Positions 17,344 through 25,640 of a stretch of DNA of 64,000 nucleotides are shown in pieces. The DNA comes from Candidatus Curtissbacteria bacterium RIFCSPHIGHO2_01_FULL_41_11 (GTDB taxonomy: Bacteria; Patescibacteriota; Microgenomatia; Curtissbacterales; GWA2-41-24). Every line of letters starts with the position of its first letter. The stretch's first letter is position 1. The position numbers and the translations under genes are program-made. Below the pieces are notes generated by a model that had not been told where the DNA came from, made no database searches, and saw only the letters and a program-made list of their open reading frames with translations. The DNA is taken from NCBI GenBank assembly GCA_001776335.1, contig MFAZ01000043.1, positions 10,963-74,962 of the forward strand, read 5' to 3'.

Positions 17344-17943
17344 TTACGCACAAAGCTTTTGCAAAACTTTTACATAAAGAGCGTTTTCTTTTTTCTTGAG
17401 TCTTGTGTAGAGAGAATCAACCGTATCATACTTTTGGGTTTTCACAAAAGCCCTTTCTAAAACCGGCCCAAAATCAAATTCATGAGTTAGGAAGTGAATA
17501 CTGGAGCCGGCATACGTGGCTCTTTTATCGAGAAAGTTTTGGATAGCAACATTTGCCAACTTACCTTTATTCCAAATTGCATCTGTGCCATCCGGATTTT
17601 TAAATTTTACATTTTTGGTATCTGGAATAATTCCGGGGTGGATATTCAAGATTCTTTTGGGAAATTTATCTATTACTTCGTCAGTTACTATTTGTTTCCA
17701 CCCTGCAAGTGCGATGTAATCGGGTTTGTAACGTTCTAAAATTTTTATTAAATCTTCTTTTTTGGGAGAAATCGCAATTTTTATTTTGTGTTTTTTTGCT
17801 CTTGCTAGGCCTTTTGCGCCTGGTGTGTCGCTGATTACTATAACAATTTCAGCGTTAATTTCTTTTTTTTCGGTCGCGTCAATAATTGCCTGGAGATTGG
17901 TGCCTGTTCCGTAATTAGAGATTAGAACAGCTAGCTTCTTCAT
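17344..17943 (-). CDS. purN: Phosphoribosylglycinamide formyltransferase
   Basis: 199 aa from ATG at 17943 (MKKLAVLISNYGTGTNLQAI); a TTG-initiated form three codons longer is possible. Transfers formyl from 10-formyl-THF to GAR. Visible: GTGTNLQAI (family GSNFQA), IALAGWKQI, ILNIHPGIIP with the catalytic Asn and His, and HFLTHEFDFGPVL with the catalytic Asp (family HxVxxxxDxGPI). It is the first gene of the purine operon, with 12 nt to purD. It is folate-dependent, whereas the later PurP step uses formate. Confidence 0.93.
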   Translation of the reverse strand: MKKLAVLISNYGTGTNLQAIIDATEKKEINAEIVIVISDTPGAKGLARAKKHKIKIAISPKKEDLIKILERYKPDYIALAGWKQIVTDEVIDKFPKRILNIHPGIIPDTKNVKFKNPDGTDAIWNKGKLANVAIQNFLDKRATYAGSSIHFLTHEFDFGPVLERAFVKTQKYDTVDSLYTRLKKKENALYVKVLQKLCA

Positions 17944-18014
17944 TGAATGCAAAAAAGTCTGAACTCCACTGAGCTTCTTTCATCCGACATTAAATTTGGG
18001 CAATTAATGCTTAT

Positions 18015-18043
18015 ATTATATATGAAATTAGCTCTGATTTTAA
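18015..18043 (-). promoter_or_regulatory. Candidate promoter of the purine operon
   Basis: Minus-strand TATAAT at 18020-18015, with a weak -35 (TTAAAA, 18043-18038) 17 bp upstream. The leader to the purN ATG would be about 65-70 nt. I see no purine, PRPP or ZTP riboswitch consensus in it. Confidence 0.4.
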
Positions 18044-18053
18044 ATCTTGACGA

Positions 18054-18254
18054 TTACTTCTCGTCTTTGAGGTATATTCCTAAAACTCCGAGTACTCCAG
18101 CTACAAGAAATAGTTGTGTGGGAGCTACATCGGTAAAATAATTTCTAGTAACTGATTCAAACACTGCTACCAAAATGAATAAGACTGTTAGAGCAATTAA
18201 TATTTGTGAAATCGGATTGTCTTTTGATTTTTTAAATAAAGCTTTTTTGGCCAT
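18054..18254 (-). CDS. Small two-helix membrane protein
   Basis: 66 aa from the ATG at 18254 (MAKKALFKKSKDNP). Two hydrophobic segments, about residues 18-36 and 44-60, separated by NYFTDVAPTQ; the N-terminus is basic, so it probably faces the cytoplasm. No family is recognised. The start is chosen because a -10 box ends exactly 6 nt before it. It lies between the purine operon and rnpB, divergent from rnpB. Confidence 0.6.
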   Translation of the reverse strand: MAKKALFKKSKDNPISQILIALTVLFILVAVFESVTRNYFTDVAPTQLFLVAGVLGVLGIYLKDEK

Positions 18255-18260
18255 AATTAT

Positions 18261-18289
18261 ATATTGACGCATAACAGTTGCGATGTCAA
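18261..18289 (-). promoter_or_regulatory. Promoter of the small membrane protein gene, leaderless type
   Basis: Minus-strand TTGACA (18289-18284), 17-bp spacer, CAATAT (18266-18261), then 6 nt to ATG. Confidence 0.6.
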
Positions 18290-18294
18290 ATTAA

Positions 18295-18323
18295 TTGAAG
18301 TTGTTGCTCATTTTTGATAGAAT
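18295..18323 (+). promoter_or_regulatory. rnpB promoter
   Basis: TTGAAG (18295-18300), 17-bp spacer, TAGAAT (18318-18323). The expected start near 18330 agrees with the P1 helix beginning at 18333. Confidence 0.7.
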
Positions 18324-18332
18324 TGCTTACTA

Positions 18333-18763
18333 CTTTAGGGAAGAAGGGCGATCGCTACGCTCAGTTTATATGAACGTAGAGGAAAGTCCAGACAGCAGAA
18401 AGCAGGGTGCGGGGCGTAAGCTCCGACGCGTATCCTTCGATAAGCTCAGGGTAACCCGAGTAAATTGAAGGGTCAAGCGCTAGTATCCCGAGTACCGAAA
18501 AGGAAAGGGGGCGGATTCTGAACTGACAGGATTCGAGAGCCACAGTGACGATTAGATCCTAAGTCCGTCAGCTGACGGATATGGGTCGAAATGAAACGGT
18601 AAAGGTAATCCTCCCTGCTGCAACCCAGAACAAAGCCAATAATCATGCTTTCGAGGGGGCTTTAAATAGGGGCATCCGCCGGAGAGGCGGACGAATTGAT
18701 GAATATCATTTCGAGATAGATGATCGCATTTTAACAAAATCTGGCTTACTCACTTCCCTAAAG
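18333..18763 (+). ncRNA. rnpB: RNase P RNA, bacterial type A
   Basis: The catalytic RNA that matures tRNA 5' ends. P1 is a perfect helix between CTTTAGGGAAG (18333-18343) and CTTCCCTAAAG (18753-18763). The 5' P4 region has GAGGAAAGTCCAGAC, followed by GCAGGGTGCGGGG; the 3' side has ATAGATGATCGCATTTTAAC then AAAATCTGGCTTA (consensus ACAGAAYCCGGCTTA, two changes). The P15 area has AAATAGGGGC but no GGU that would pair with tRNA CCA. A copy of the CCTTCG...CTCAGGG interspersed repeat sits near 18434-18454. Seven T's after P1 probably end transcription. Open frames across this region are not genes. Confidence 0.93.
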
Positions 18764-18772
18764 TTTTTTTGC

Positions 18773-19801
18773 TTACTCTTCTATCAGTCCGTCTTCCAAC
18801 TTTTGATCCTCCATCAACAGTTCTTTTATAAGTATTTTTACAACAACTATTATAGGGATTGCGAAAAAGGCACCGCCTACTCCAGAAAGCTTGGCACCAA
18901 TAAGAAGGGCCAGTATTACTGCCGGCGGCTGCAAACCAACTACTTTGGACATGACCATTGGTACTATTAAGTGATTTTCCAGCTGCTGCACAACGACGTA
19001 CATTGCAATTGTCGCAAGACCAAGCACCGGTGAAATGCTAAGCCCAACAAGAACGCCAGGAATTGCAGCAATTAGAGGGCCAATTATCGGAATGATTTCA
19101 AACATTCCAGATATTAATGCCAAGGGCAATGCGTATGGGACATTAAGAATAATAAGCCCGATGTAAGTAAAAACACCAACAACTACTGATAGGGCCAACT
19201 GACCGCGAATCCAGCTACCAAGACCTTTTTCGACTTTGGAAATTATACTTACAACCTTTTTTTCCTGTCTTCCGGAAAACGGAGAGGATATGACTCTGAC
19301 TATGTTTTTCCATTCCAAAATCAAATAAAAAGTGAAGACTAAAAGAGTTAAAAGCAAAATTATACTTGAGAGGATTGCTTTTGAGATGTCAATTACGTTG
19401 CCGGCAAAACTCTGAACCTGCTGGGTTAAGACCCGGGCGAAATCTTCTGTTGGAATTTTGTTAAATACAAGAAAATCGTTAACTGTGGAAACAATCCGGG
19501 GAATTCCTGATATAAAATCTGATGTTTGAGCAACCAGTGGCGGAACGATAATGGCAATAGTCGCCGAAAGCAGTCCAATTACAATTATATATACCAAAAG
19601 AGTCGCGAGTGCGCGCGGGACCCTTTTTGCAGTCAACCATTCTACGGGCTTTAGGAGTGCAGATAGTACGATTGCTGAAAGAAAAAGGAAAATTATAATT
19701 TCTTTAAGCTGAATGATGAGCCAAAGACCAATTAAAAAAGCGGTTGTAAAAACAACAGTTTTATATGAAACCTCTACTCTTACGGGAGATTTTTCAAGCA
19801 T
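18773..19801 (-). CDS. AI-2E transporter family (PerM/YdgG-like) membrane protein
   Basis: 342 aa. Hydrophobic throughout except residues ~65-150, as in the UPF0118/AI-2E family of about eight helices. Family-like segments are the early helix pair (IGLWLIIQLKEIIIFLFLSA), the amphipathic middle (PPLVAQTSDFISGIPRIVST), LALISGMFEIIPIIGPLIAA (family PxxxxxIPxxGPxxA) and QQLENHLIVPMVMSKVVGLQP (family Qxx(E/D)xxxxxPxxxG). Members have been linked to quorum-signal export or ion antiport; the substrate here is unknown. It shares the miaA stop/start base (19801) and is convergent with rnpB. Confidence 0.88.
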   Translation of the reverse strand: MLEKSPVRVEVSYKTVVFTTAFLIGLWLIIQLKEIIIFLFLSAIVLSALLKPVEWLTAKRVPRALATLLVYIIVIGLLSATIAIIVPPLVAQTSDFISGIPRIVSTVNDFLVFNKIPTEDFARVLTQQVQSFAGNVIDISKAILSSIILLLTLLVFTFYLILEWKNIVRVISSPFSGRQEKKVVSIISKVEKGLGSWIRGQLALSVVVGVFTYIGLIILNVPYALPLALISGMFEIIPIIGPLIAAIPGVLVGLSISPVLGLATIAMYVVVQQLENHLIVPMVMSKVVGLQPPAVILALLIGAKLSGVGGAFFAIPIIVVVKILIKELLMEDQKLEDGLIEE

Positions 19802-20742
19802 TAAGCACTATGATACCAAGCCTCGACTGTTTTTTCTAATTTTTGGAAATAACTTGGGTTTGAAATATCAAAAATTTTAATATCTTTAAATTTGTTAAAC
19901 CATGTTTTTTGTCTTCTGATAAGATCGTGAATGTCTCCTTTTAACCTTTCTTGAGCCTCAGGTTTGGTAGTTTTGCCGGTTAAAAATCGTGATATCCACC
20001 TGTACTCCAGCCCTATATCATCTAACCATTCCTGGCTTACCCCATTTTTGATTAATGAGTCTATCTCTTCCACTAAATTGTGTTCTAATCGGGTCTCGAG
20101 CCAAATGTCTGATTTTTTGTATAGATAGTTATTTGGCGCGGTTAGGCCAATGAGTAAAAAGTTTGTAGGTGGTAGAGGGTGGACAGTAGATGGTTCTTTG
20201 TTGGTATAGGTGGCTATTTCAATAGCACGGATCAAACGGCGGGGATTCTTTTTGTCGGATTGATTCATCGATTCGACGCGAGCAGGATTGAGTTTTGCTA
20301 GCATTTTGTAAAGTTCTTCTGTAGATAACCTTTCAAGTTCTTGACGAAGTTTTAAATTTGAGGGTATGCCTGAAGAATTAATGCCCTTTAGGAGACTGTT
20401 TATGTAAAATCCAGTTCCCCCTGTGATTATTGGTAGTTTGTTTTCGTCTGTTATTTGTTTGATTTTTAATGTAGCTATCTTGATGAAATCTGCGGCTGTG
20501 AAGCGTTTTCCTGCGCCAATAATATCGAATCCGTGAATTTTAACTCCGTTTACTATCCAGTAGCCTTCATATTTTTCAACTCTTGAATCAAAACTTACTT
20601 TTCCTGTCCCTATGTCCAGTTTTTTATAGACTTGCCTGGAATCAGCAGAAATAATTTCACCTTCAAATTTTTTTGCCAGTTTTATAGATAGACTCGTTTT
20701 ACCGGTTACTGTCGGACCATAGATTATTAATACTTTATTCAT
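19801..20742 (-). CDS. miaA: tRNA dimethylallyltransferase
   Basis: 313 aa. Adds dimethylallyl to A37 of tRNAs that read UNN codons; its product is the substrate of MiaB encoded at 23924-25111. P-loop GPTVTGKTSLSIKLA (about 9-23), the substrate motif SADSRQVYKKLDIGTGK (about 34-50), GGTGFYINSLL (about 113-123) and RRLIRAIEI are present. The start sits 6 nt behind a TATAAA -10, implying a leaderless mRNA. Confidence 0.95.
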   Translation of the reverse strand: MNKVLIIYGPTVTGKTSLSIKLAKKFEGEIISADSRQVYKKLDIGTGKVSFDSRVEKYEGYWIVNGVKIHGFDIIGAGKRFTAADFIKIATLKIKQITDENKLPIITGGTGFYINSLLKGINSSGIPSNLKLRQELERLSTEELYKMLAKLNPARVESMNQSDKKNPRRLIRAIEIATYTNKEPSTVHPLPPTNFLLIGLTAPNNYLYKKSDIWLETRLEHNLVEEIDSLIKNGVSQEWLDDIGLEYRWISRFLTGKTTKPEAQERLKGDIHDLIRRQKTWFNKFKDIKIFDISNPSYFQKLEKTVEAWYHSA

Positions 20743-20754
20743 TTGATCTTTATA
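20743..20754 (-). promoter_or_regulatory. miaA -10 element, leaderless type
   Basis: Minus-strand TATAAA (20754-20749) followed by GATCAA and ATG. The -35 is weak. Confidence 0.5.
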
Positions 20755-20790
20755 TTTTATATTTCCAGCTTATATTCGCACGTAGAAAAT

Positions 20791-20809
20791 CCTACACTCT
20801 TAGTGTAGG
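20791..20809. promoter_or_regulatory. Perfect inverted repeat between divergent genes
   Basis: CCTACACT (20791-20798), CTT, AGTGTAGG (20802-20809). It lies between divergently transcribed miaA and the glycosyltransferase-type gene and could be an operator or a hairpin. It has no U-tract on either strand. Confidence 0.5.
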
Positions 20810-20874
20810 GATGAGTGCAAAAAAAAGCGAATACATACTTTTGGGGGTCAAAGCCTAAAAGTAATAGAGAAGGT

Positions 20875-20880
20875 TATAAT
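20875..20880 (+). promoter_or_regulatory. -10 element of the 20887 gene, leaderless type
   Basis: Consensus TATAAT, then AATTTT and ATG at 20887. No clear -35 is seen 17 bp upstream. Confidence 0.55.
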
Positions 20881-20886
20881 AATTTT

Positions 20887-22641
20887 ATGAAAGAATTAAA
20901 TTTAAGAGAATTTTTGTTAAAACGCCTTCCAGTTTTAGCTCTTTTTATAGTAATTGCTTTTCATTTATCACTTATAAATAAAACTTTTAGCGAGGACTCA
21001 AATGGAAATCTCAGGGCTGCTTCTGCCGGATATGGAGATATTCCTTTCCATATGACCCAAGTAAGTAAATTTGCATTTCAAAAAAATTTCAATTTCAACG
21101 AGCCTATATATGACGGAGAAAGGTTGCGATATGCATTCGGTATAAACCTGATAAGCGGTTTTCTGTTGCGCTACACCAACAGTTGGCCTCTTGCGATGCA
21201 TCTGCCTGCAATGGGGTTTATGGTTGCAGGTATCATCCTGACGTATCTGAGTTACCGGTTGTTTTTGAAATCAGAAACAGGAGCCGTGATTGCGGTTGTC
21301 ATATTTTTGCTGGGTTCGGGATTTGGGGCAGGTTATCTGTTTCGCGATTATTCACAAAGTACGAACATTTCGAATACTAGTTTTTTTCAGTATATAACCG
21401 ATACTACCGCTTCAACCATTACGAAATGGAATGCAATATATCCTGACCAAAATATCGCTTGGGGTGCGCCTCTTTCGCTTGTCTTTTTACACCAGCGAGC
21501 TTTTTTTATCGGATTTTTTTTGTTTTCTCTGTTTTGGTATCTACTTTGGAATTGGATTAAATATCCAGATAAGGTGAAGTGGGTACTTTTGCTTGGTGTA
21601 GTCGTGGGGCTTACTCCACTTGCTCATTACCATTCCTTTGTTGCAATGCTGGTGGTGCTTGGAGTGGTTGCTTTTGTTGGAATTATCAAACAAAAAAAAG
21701 TACTTGTAATACGTCTTATTCTTCTGGGTTTTATTATTTTAGTTTTGGCAATACCTCAGGTTTTATATCTCGTTCAGGGTAAAAGTAATTTGACTTCTTC
21801 TCAAAATTCGTTTCTTCAACTTCGGCTTGGTTGGATGAGTCAACCAACAACGGGTTCGATTCAATTTCCTTCTGAGTCTGATGTCTCTGGCAGAGTCATA
21901 GCTTTTTTAAATTTCTTATGGATAAATTTTGGAATTATTCTGCCCATGTTTATATTTAGCACTGGAGTATCTTTAAAATCTAAAAGATTCAGGGAACGTT
22001 TTGGCGGTGTGTTAATTTTGTCGCTTGCAGCAATAGTGTTATTTTTATCGGTACAACTTATTAGATTCCAACCTTGGGATTACGATGATAATAAGATTTT
22101 GGTCTATTTCCAATTTTTCGCAGCACCGGTAATTGTCTCATTTTTTTTATGGCTTTTGGCATATAGAAAATTGGTGGGGCGCATTTTACTTGCAGCGTTC
22201 ACCGTAGTTGCAATTCATTCAGGTGTGGTTGATCAAATTCCGCGTCTTTTGGTTAGCATAGATGATACACCTGTTATTTTTAACAGGGACGCTATTTCTC
22301 TTGCCGAATTTATAAAAGAGTATATTCCAGCAGATAAAAAAATAATAACAACATCCACTCATTTGAACCCAGTTGCGTCACTTGCAGGTAGATCTGTTTT
22401 TGTCGGATATCCTGGTTGGCTATGGACGCGTGGAATTGATTATAGTTTGCGAGAGTCGCATCTTAAGGAATTTTACGCTGACCCTATCGCTAATTTAAAT
22501 AAGTCCTACATCAGTCAAGCATATTATGTGCTTCTTGATCCGACAGCTGTTTATGATTGGAAAGCCTCCGAAGAAGTTTTTGATGAAAAATTAAACAGGA
22601 TTTTTAGCAACGATACTTACAGTTTTTACAAATTAAGATAA
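20887..22641 (+). CDS. Large polytopic membrane protein, probable glycosyltransferase-like
   Basis: 584 aa from the ATG at 20887 (MKELNLREF); an in-frame ATG 72 nt upstream lies in front of the -10 box and is rejected. About 10-12 hydrophobic helices follow, then a soluble C-terminal domain (~residues 470-584) containing YIPADKKIITTSTHLNPVASL and VFVGYPGWLWTRG. This layout resembles GT-C fold membrane glycosyltransferases and YfhO-like proteins. After the first helix, SEDSNGNLRAASAGYGDIPFH resembles the lumenal acidic first loop of GT-C enzymes, but I cannot assign a donor. It is 9 nt upstream of the GT39-type gene, so the two are probably one unit for cell-surface glycosylation. Confidence 0.75.
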   Translation: MKELNLREFLLKRLPVLALFIVIAFHLSLINKTFSEDSNGNLRAASAGYGDIPFHMTQVSKFAFQKNFNFNEPIYDGERLRYAFGINLISGFLLRYTNSWPLAMHLPAMGFMVAGIILTYLSYRLFLKSETGAVIAVVIFLLGSGFGAGYLFRDYSQSTNISNTSFFQYITDTTASTITKWNAIYPDQNIAWGAPLSLVFLHQRAFFIGFFLFSLFWYLLWNWIKYPDKVKWVLLLGVVVGLTPLAHYHSFVAMLVVLGVVAFVGIIKQKKVLVIRLILLGFIILVLAIPQVLYLVQGKSNLTSSQNSFLQLRLGWMSQPTTGSIQFPSESDVSGRVIAFLNFLWINFGIILPMFIFSTGVSLKSKRFRERFGGVLILSLAAIVLFLSVQLIRFQPWDYDDNKILVYFQFFAAPVIVSFFLWLLAYRKLVGRILLAAFTVVAIHSGVVDQIPRLLVSIDDTPVIFNRDAISLAEFIKEYIPADKKIITTSTHLNPVASLAGRSVFVGYPGWLWTRGIDYSLRESHLKEFYADPIANLNKSYISQAYYVLLDPTAVYDWKASEEVFDEKLNRIFSNDTYSFYKLR

Positions 22642-22650
22642 CATATAAGT

Positions 22651-23922
22651 ATGAATCAAAAAAGATTGTTTGTTTTCATATTGTCTTTGCTTGTTTTTTC
22701 TTTCCTTGTTAGGATTTGGCGAATTTCCGAACCAAACCGATATTATTTCGATGAGGTTTATCATGTGGTAACAGCCCGTGCATATTCACAGAATAATCCT
22801 GAAGCGTATGATCCATTTGCTCCGGCACCCGAAAAGAATACTGCCTTCGATTGGCTTCATCCACCGCTTGCGAAGTTGATTCAGGCCGGATCAATTAAAA
22901 TTTTTGGCGATAAACCACTTGGCTGGCGATTACCGAGTGCAATATTTGGGACTGGAATAGTTATTGCTACTTTTTTTCTTGCATCTGCACTTTTTGGACC
23001 AACCGTTGCTATTTTTGCATCATCTGTGATTGCTTTCGAAAATCTGATTTTCGTTATGTCGCGCATAACCATGAATGATGTATTTGTAACATTTTTTACA
23101 CTTGTTTCTTTTATCTTTACTTATTTTTATGTGACTCGTGGGAAAGTGAGGGATTTAGTCTTAACTTGTGTATTCCTGGGGCTAGCTGTTTCATCCAAGT
23201 GGTCAGGGGCATATACGATAATTGCTTGTTCAGTTTTTATTTTGTGGAGTAAGTTACGAGTAAGGAAATTCGACATTCGATTAATATTTTTAGTTTTGAT
23301 TCCACCTGCTGTATATCTTTTAAGCTTCAGTCAATATTGGCTGCAGGGCCATAGTTTTAAACAATTTATTGATTTAAACAAACAAGTCTGGTGGTATCAA
23401 AATAGAGAGGATTTGGAACATTCTTATGGAACAACTGCACTATGGTGTGCCCCAAAAGGTTTGAACGGTCCCAAAACATGGTGTCCGTGGATTCTGGATG
23501 TGCGGGGGGTGTATTTGTCTTATGAACAGTATGGTTCAAAAGCGGGATATATCTACGCGATTGGTAATCCGCTAATTTTTTGGTCAGGTGTTCTGGGAGT
23601 TTCATTTTGCTTGGGGCTTTTGATTGAGCAAAGGAAAAAAGAATATGTATTTTTATTGTTGGGCTATTTTATATTTTGGATTCCGTGGATTTTTAGCCCG
23701 AGAATCATGTTTCTTTATCACTATTTACCGGCAATTCCATTTCTTGCCATCTCGCTCGGGGTTGTGCTTGCCGAAATTTGGAAGACTCGTTTTAAATTTA
23801 TTTCAATTATTGTGATTGTGATTTTTACTGCAGGCTTTTTCTACTTTTATCCAATAACTTCTGGCTGGCCAATTGAGCCAAAGGCGATTGATAGCTTTAT
23901 GTGGCTCAAGACGTGGCGATGA
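22651..23922 (+). CDS. Protein O-mannosyltransferase family (GT39/PMT-like)
   Basis: 423 aa, about nine transmembrane helices. PMT signatures are YYFDEVYHVVTARAYS in the first extracytoplasmic loop (family Asp-Glu catalytic pair), FDWLHPPLAKL (family HPPLGK), RLPSAIFG, FVMSRITMNDVFVTFF (family R.xMxD) and AVSSKWSGAYT. These enzymes move mannose from a polyprenyl carrier to Ser/Thr of exported proteins. At 423 aa it lacks the MIR-containing loop of eukaryotic PMTs, as bacterial members do. It follows the 20887 gene and ends 1 nt from the convergent miaB. Confidence 0.9.
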   Translation: MNQKRLFVFILSLLVFSFLVRIWRISEPNRYYFDEVYHVVTARAYSQNNPEAYDPFAPAPEKNTAFDWLHPPLAKLIQAGSIKIFGDKPLGWRLPSAIFGTGIVIATFFLASALFGPTVAIFASSVIAFENLIFVMSRITMNDVFVTFFTLVSFIFTYFYVTRGKVRDLVLTCVFLGLAVSSKWSGAYTIIACSVFILWSKLRVRKFDIRLIFLVLIPPAVYLLSFSQYWLQGHSFKQFIDLNKQVWWYQNREDLEHSYGTTALWCAPKGLNGPKTWCPWILDVRGVYLSYEQYGSKAGYIYAIGNPLIFWSGVLGVSFCLGLLIEQRKKEYVFLLLGYFIFWIPWIFSPRIMFLYHYLPAIPFLAISLGVVLAEIWKTRFKFISIIVIVIFTAGFFYFYPITSGWPIEPKAIDSFMWLKTWR

Positions 23923-23923
23923 C

Positions 23924-25111
23924 TTAGTGCACGGCGGTGCGAGGCGTTCCTTTGCGATTAATCAGGTTGTTGAGGATAATCCAGCGGCGTTCTTTTTCGG
24001 CGTGAGAAATATCGTCTCTAAAAGCTTTATGAGCAGCAGTTGTGGGACGATCGGAATATTTGGAGACGTAGGCATATGCAAAATTTACTTCTTTTGCAAG
24101 TTTAACCGTACTTTGGAATTGTTCCTCTGTTTCACCAGGAAAACCCACAATAATATCCGTCGAAATTTGTACATTTGGAATCTTCGTTTTTATTTTTCTT
24201 ATTAAATTTATGTACTCTTCTTGGGTATACCATCTGTTCATCCGTTTCAAGACTTCGTCATCTCCTGATTGAACTGCTAGATGAAGGTTTCTGTCTATCT
24301 TGGGATTTTTAGCTATGACGCTGATAAGTTGATCCGAAAAATCCCAAGGATTGGATGATATGAATTTTACAGTTTTAATGCCTTTTATTTTGCATACTTC
24401 GTCAAGCAGGTATGGAAAAAGTGTAGGGATGCGATATTTTCCGAGGTGTTTAACCATGACTGGCTTGACGGTTTTACCGTTTGGTAACTTGTAACCCTGC
24501 CTGCCGGCAGGCAGGCCTTTGCTGTTTTTGACTAAATCTGCCCCATAGGAGTTTACATTTTGACCAAGTAGAGTCACTTCGTAACAACCTTTTTTTGCCA
24601 GCTCCTCTATTTCTTCTATTACATCTTTAAATGGCCGCGAGATTTCCCTTCCTCTGGTGAACGGTACAACACAAAAAGTGCAGAAGTTGTTGCAACCGTT
24701 TGAAATAGGAACCCATGAATGCGATACATCTTGCCTAAGCGCCGGGTAATCAAAACCTACTTCTTCAAGTGGTAAAAATTCATCGACTTCGGGCATTCTT
24801 TTTTGTAAGGCTTTGAGGTATTTACCCGTTTCATCTCTGACTGCCATTCCTACCATACAACCGGAAACAACAATTTTGGGCTTAGTCTTTTCCCGCCATT
24901 TGGCGGATTTTGCGATGTTTTTGACAAGACCGGTAACTCTGTCTTCTGCAGACTGCCGGATCATGCAAGTGTTAATAACAACTTCACTTGCATCTTTCAT
25001 GGTTTTAGAAGGTTTATAACCACGAGATTTGTAATAACTGGCAATTCTTTGGCTGTCTGCCAAGTTCTGCTGACAGCCGAATGTCTTGATATAAAAAGTA
25101 TTAGAGGACAT
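23924..25111 (-). CDS. miaB: tRNA-2-methylthio-N6-dimethylallyladenosine synthase
   Basis: 395 aa. Radical-SAM methylthiotransferase adding the 2-methylthio group to i6A37. The N-terminal UPF0004 domain has FGCQQNLADS, NTCMIR and VSGCM (three cluster Cys). The radical SAM motif is NGCNNFCTFCVVP (about 136-148), followed by GRE and LLGQNVNSYG. Later motifs are VQSGDDEVLKRMNR and DIIVGFPGETEEQF. It ends soon after SKYSDRPTTAA, so the C-terminal TRAM domain (~60 aa) usual in MiaB seems to be missing. A palindromic repeat encodes GLPAGRQG inside a loop at about residues 199-206. Confidence 0.93.
   Translation of the reverse strand: MSSNTFYIKTFGCQQNLADSQRIASYYKSRGYKPSKTMKDASEVVINTCMIRQSAEDRVTGLVKNIAKSAKWREKTKPKIVVSGCMVGMAVRDETGKYLKALQKRMPEVDEFLPLEEVGFDYPALRQDVSHSWVPISNGCNNFCTFCVVPFTRGREISRPFKDVIEEIEELAKKGCYEVTLLGQNVNSYGADLVKNSKGLPAGRQGYKLPNGKTVKPVMVKHLGKYRIPTLFPYLLDEVCKIKGIKTVKFISSNPWDFSDQLISVIAKNPKIDRNLHLAVQSGDDEVLKRMNRWYTQEEYINLIRKIKTKIPNVQISTDIIVGFPGETEEQFQSTVKLAKEVNFAYAYVSKYSDRPTTAAHKAFRDDISHAEKERRWIILNNLINRKGTPRTAVH
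24496..24515. repeat. 20-bp perfect palindrome inside miaB
   Basis: CCTGCCTGCCGGCAGGCAGG, read on the miaB strand as LPAGRQG. It is GC-rich unlike its surroundings and lies in a loop between core strands of the radical SAM domain, as expected for a tolerated in-frame insertion. Confidence 0.85.
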
Positions 25112-25141
25112 TGTTGTATTGTTAAATTGTTAAATTGTTAA
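25112..25141. repeat. Short tandem repeat upstream of miaB
   Basis: About three copies of an 8-bp unit TTGTTAAA (AACAATTT on the miaB strand) directly in front of the miaB start. It may act as an AT-rich promoter region or spacer. No Shine-Dalgarno is seen. Confidence 0.6.
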
Positions 25142-25166
25142 AGAAAGATTTTATCACAACGCAGAA

Positions 25167-25553
25167 CTAGCCAATAATTTTTGGCAGGAAGATTATCAGT
25201 CCGATGATTATTGCAGCAGTCGACAGGATTAGGACTCCGCCTGCTGCGCAATGTTTTGCAAGTCTTATCCTAGGATGGTGTTCGGGGTGAAGAACATCGC
25301 CCAATTCCTCAATTCCAGTGTTAATCGCTTCAGCCCCTAAAACTGCAGATGAGATAAGAATTATATTGAACCATTCGGCAGTAGTAATTCGATACACAAA
25401 GCCCAGTACAATAGCCAATAATAAGACAGTTGTCTCAATTTTGAAATGTGTACCTTTTTTAAAACTGTAATAAATACCTTCGAATGCAAAGGCGAAGCTT
25501 TTAATCTGATGGATAAAAAATGGGTCTTTTTTCTTAATTTCAATGGGGTCCAT
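25167..25553 (-). CDS. dgkA: Diacylglycerol/undecaprenol kinase family protein
   Basis: 128 aa, three hydrophobic helices. The DgkA/UndK signature is EAINTGIEELGDVLHPEHHPRI then LAKHCAAGGVLI (about 75-112; family (E/N)xxNTAIExxxD..xAKDxAAGAVL). The usual Lys-Asp of AKD is Lys-His here. Gram-positive type members phosphorylate undecaprenol to recycle the peptidoglycan lipid carrier, which fits with mltG and the glycosyltransferases in this region. It has an extended -10 (TGCTAAAAT) ending 6 nt before the ATG. Confidence 0.9.
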   Translation of the reverse strand: MDPIEIKKKDPFFIHQIKSFAFAFEGIYYSFKKGTHFKIETTVLLLAIVLGFVYRITTAEWFNIILISSAVLGAEAINTGIEELGDVLHPEHHPRIRLAKHCAAGGVLILSTAAIIIGLIIFLPKIIG

Positions 25554-25559
25554 TATTCA

Positions 25560-25568
25560 ATTTTAGCA
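25560..25568 (-). promoter_or_regulatory. dgkA extended -10, leaderless type
   Basis: Minus-strand TGC followed by TAAAAT (25565-25560), then TGAATA and ATG. Confidence 0.6.
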
Positions 25569-25589
25569 TTATTGTGAGGTAAATTTGCC

Positions 25590-25618
25590 TTGACTTTCGA
25601 GGCTAAAAGTAGTATATC
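25590..25618 (+). promoter_or_regulatory. Promoter of the 25641 gene
   Basis: TTGACT followed by a 17-bp spacer (TTCGAGGCTAAAAGTAG) and TATATC. The leader is about 15 nt and contains GAAAGGG as a possible Shine-Dalgarno. Coordinates are within 2 bp. Confidence 0.5.
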
Positions 25619-25640
25619 TAGGGTTTGAAAGGGTTATAAA

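Noticed and set aside
17953..18053. Possible purine or ZTP riboswitch in the purine-operon leader
   Set aside because: The leader is short and shows none of the conserved junction sequences of those riboswitches.
18361..18970. Open frames on both strands across 18361-18970
   Set aside because: The region is RNase P RNA with a perfect P1 helix and conserved core.
25112..25141. Short CRISPR-like tandem repeat
   Set aside because: The unit is 8 bp with no spacers; no CRISPR array or cas gene is seen in the window.
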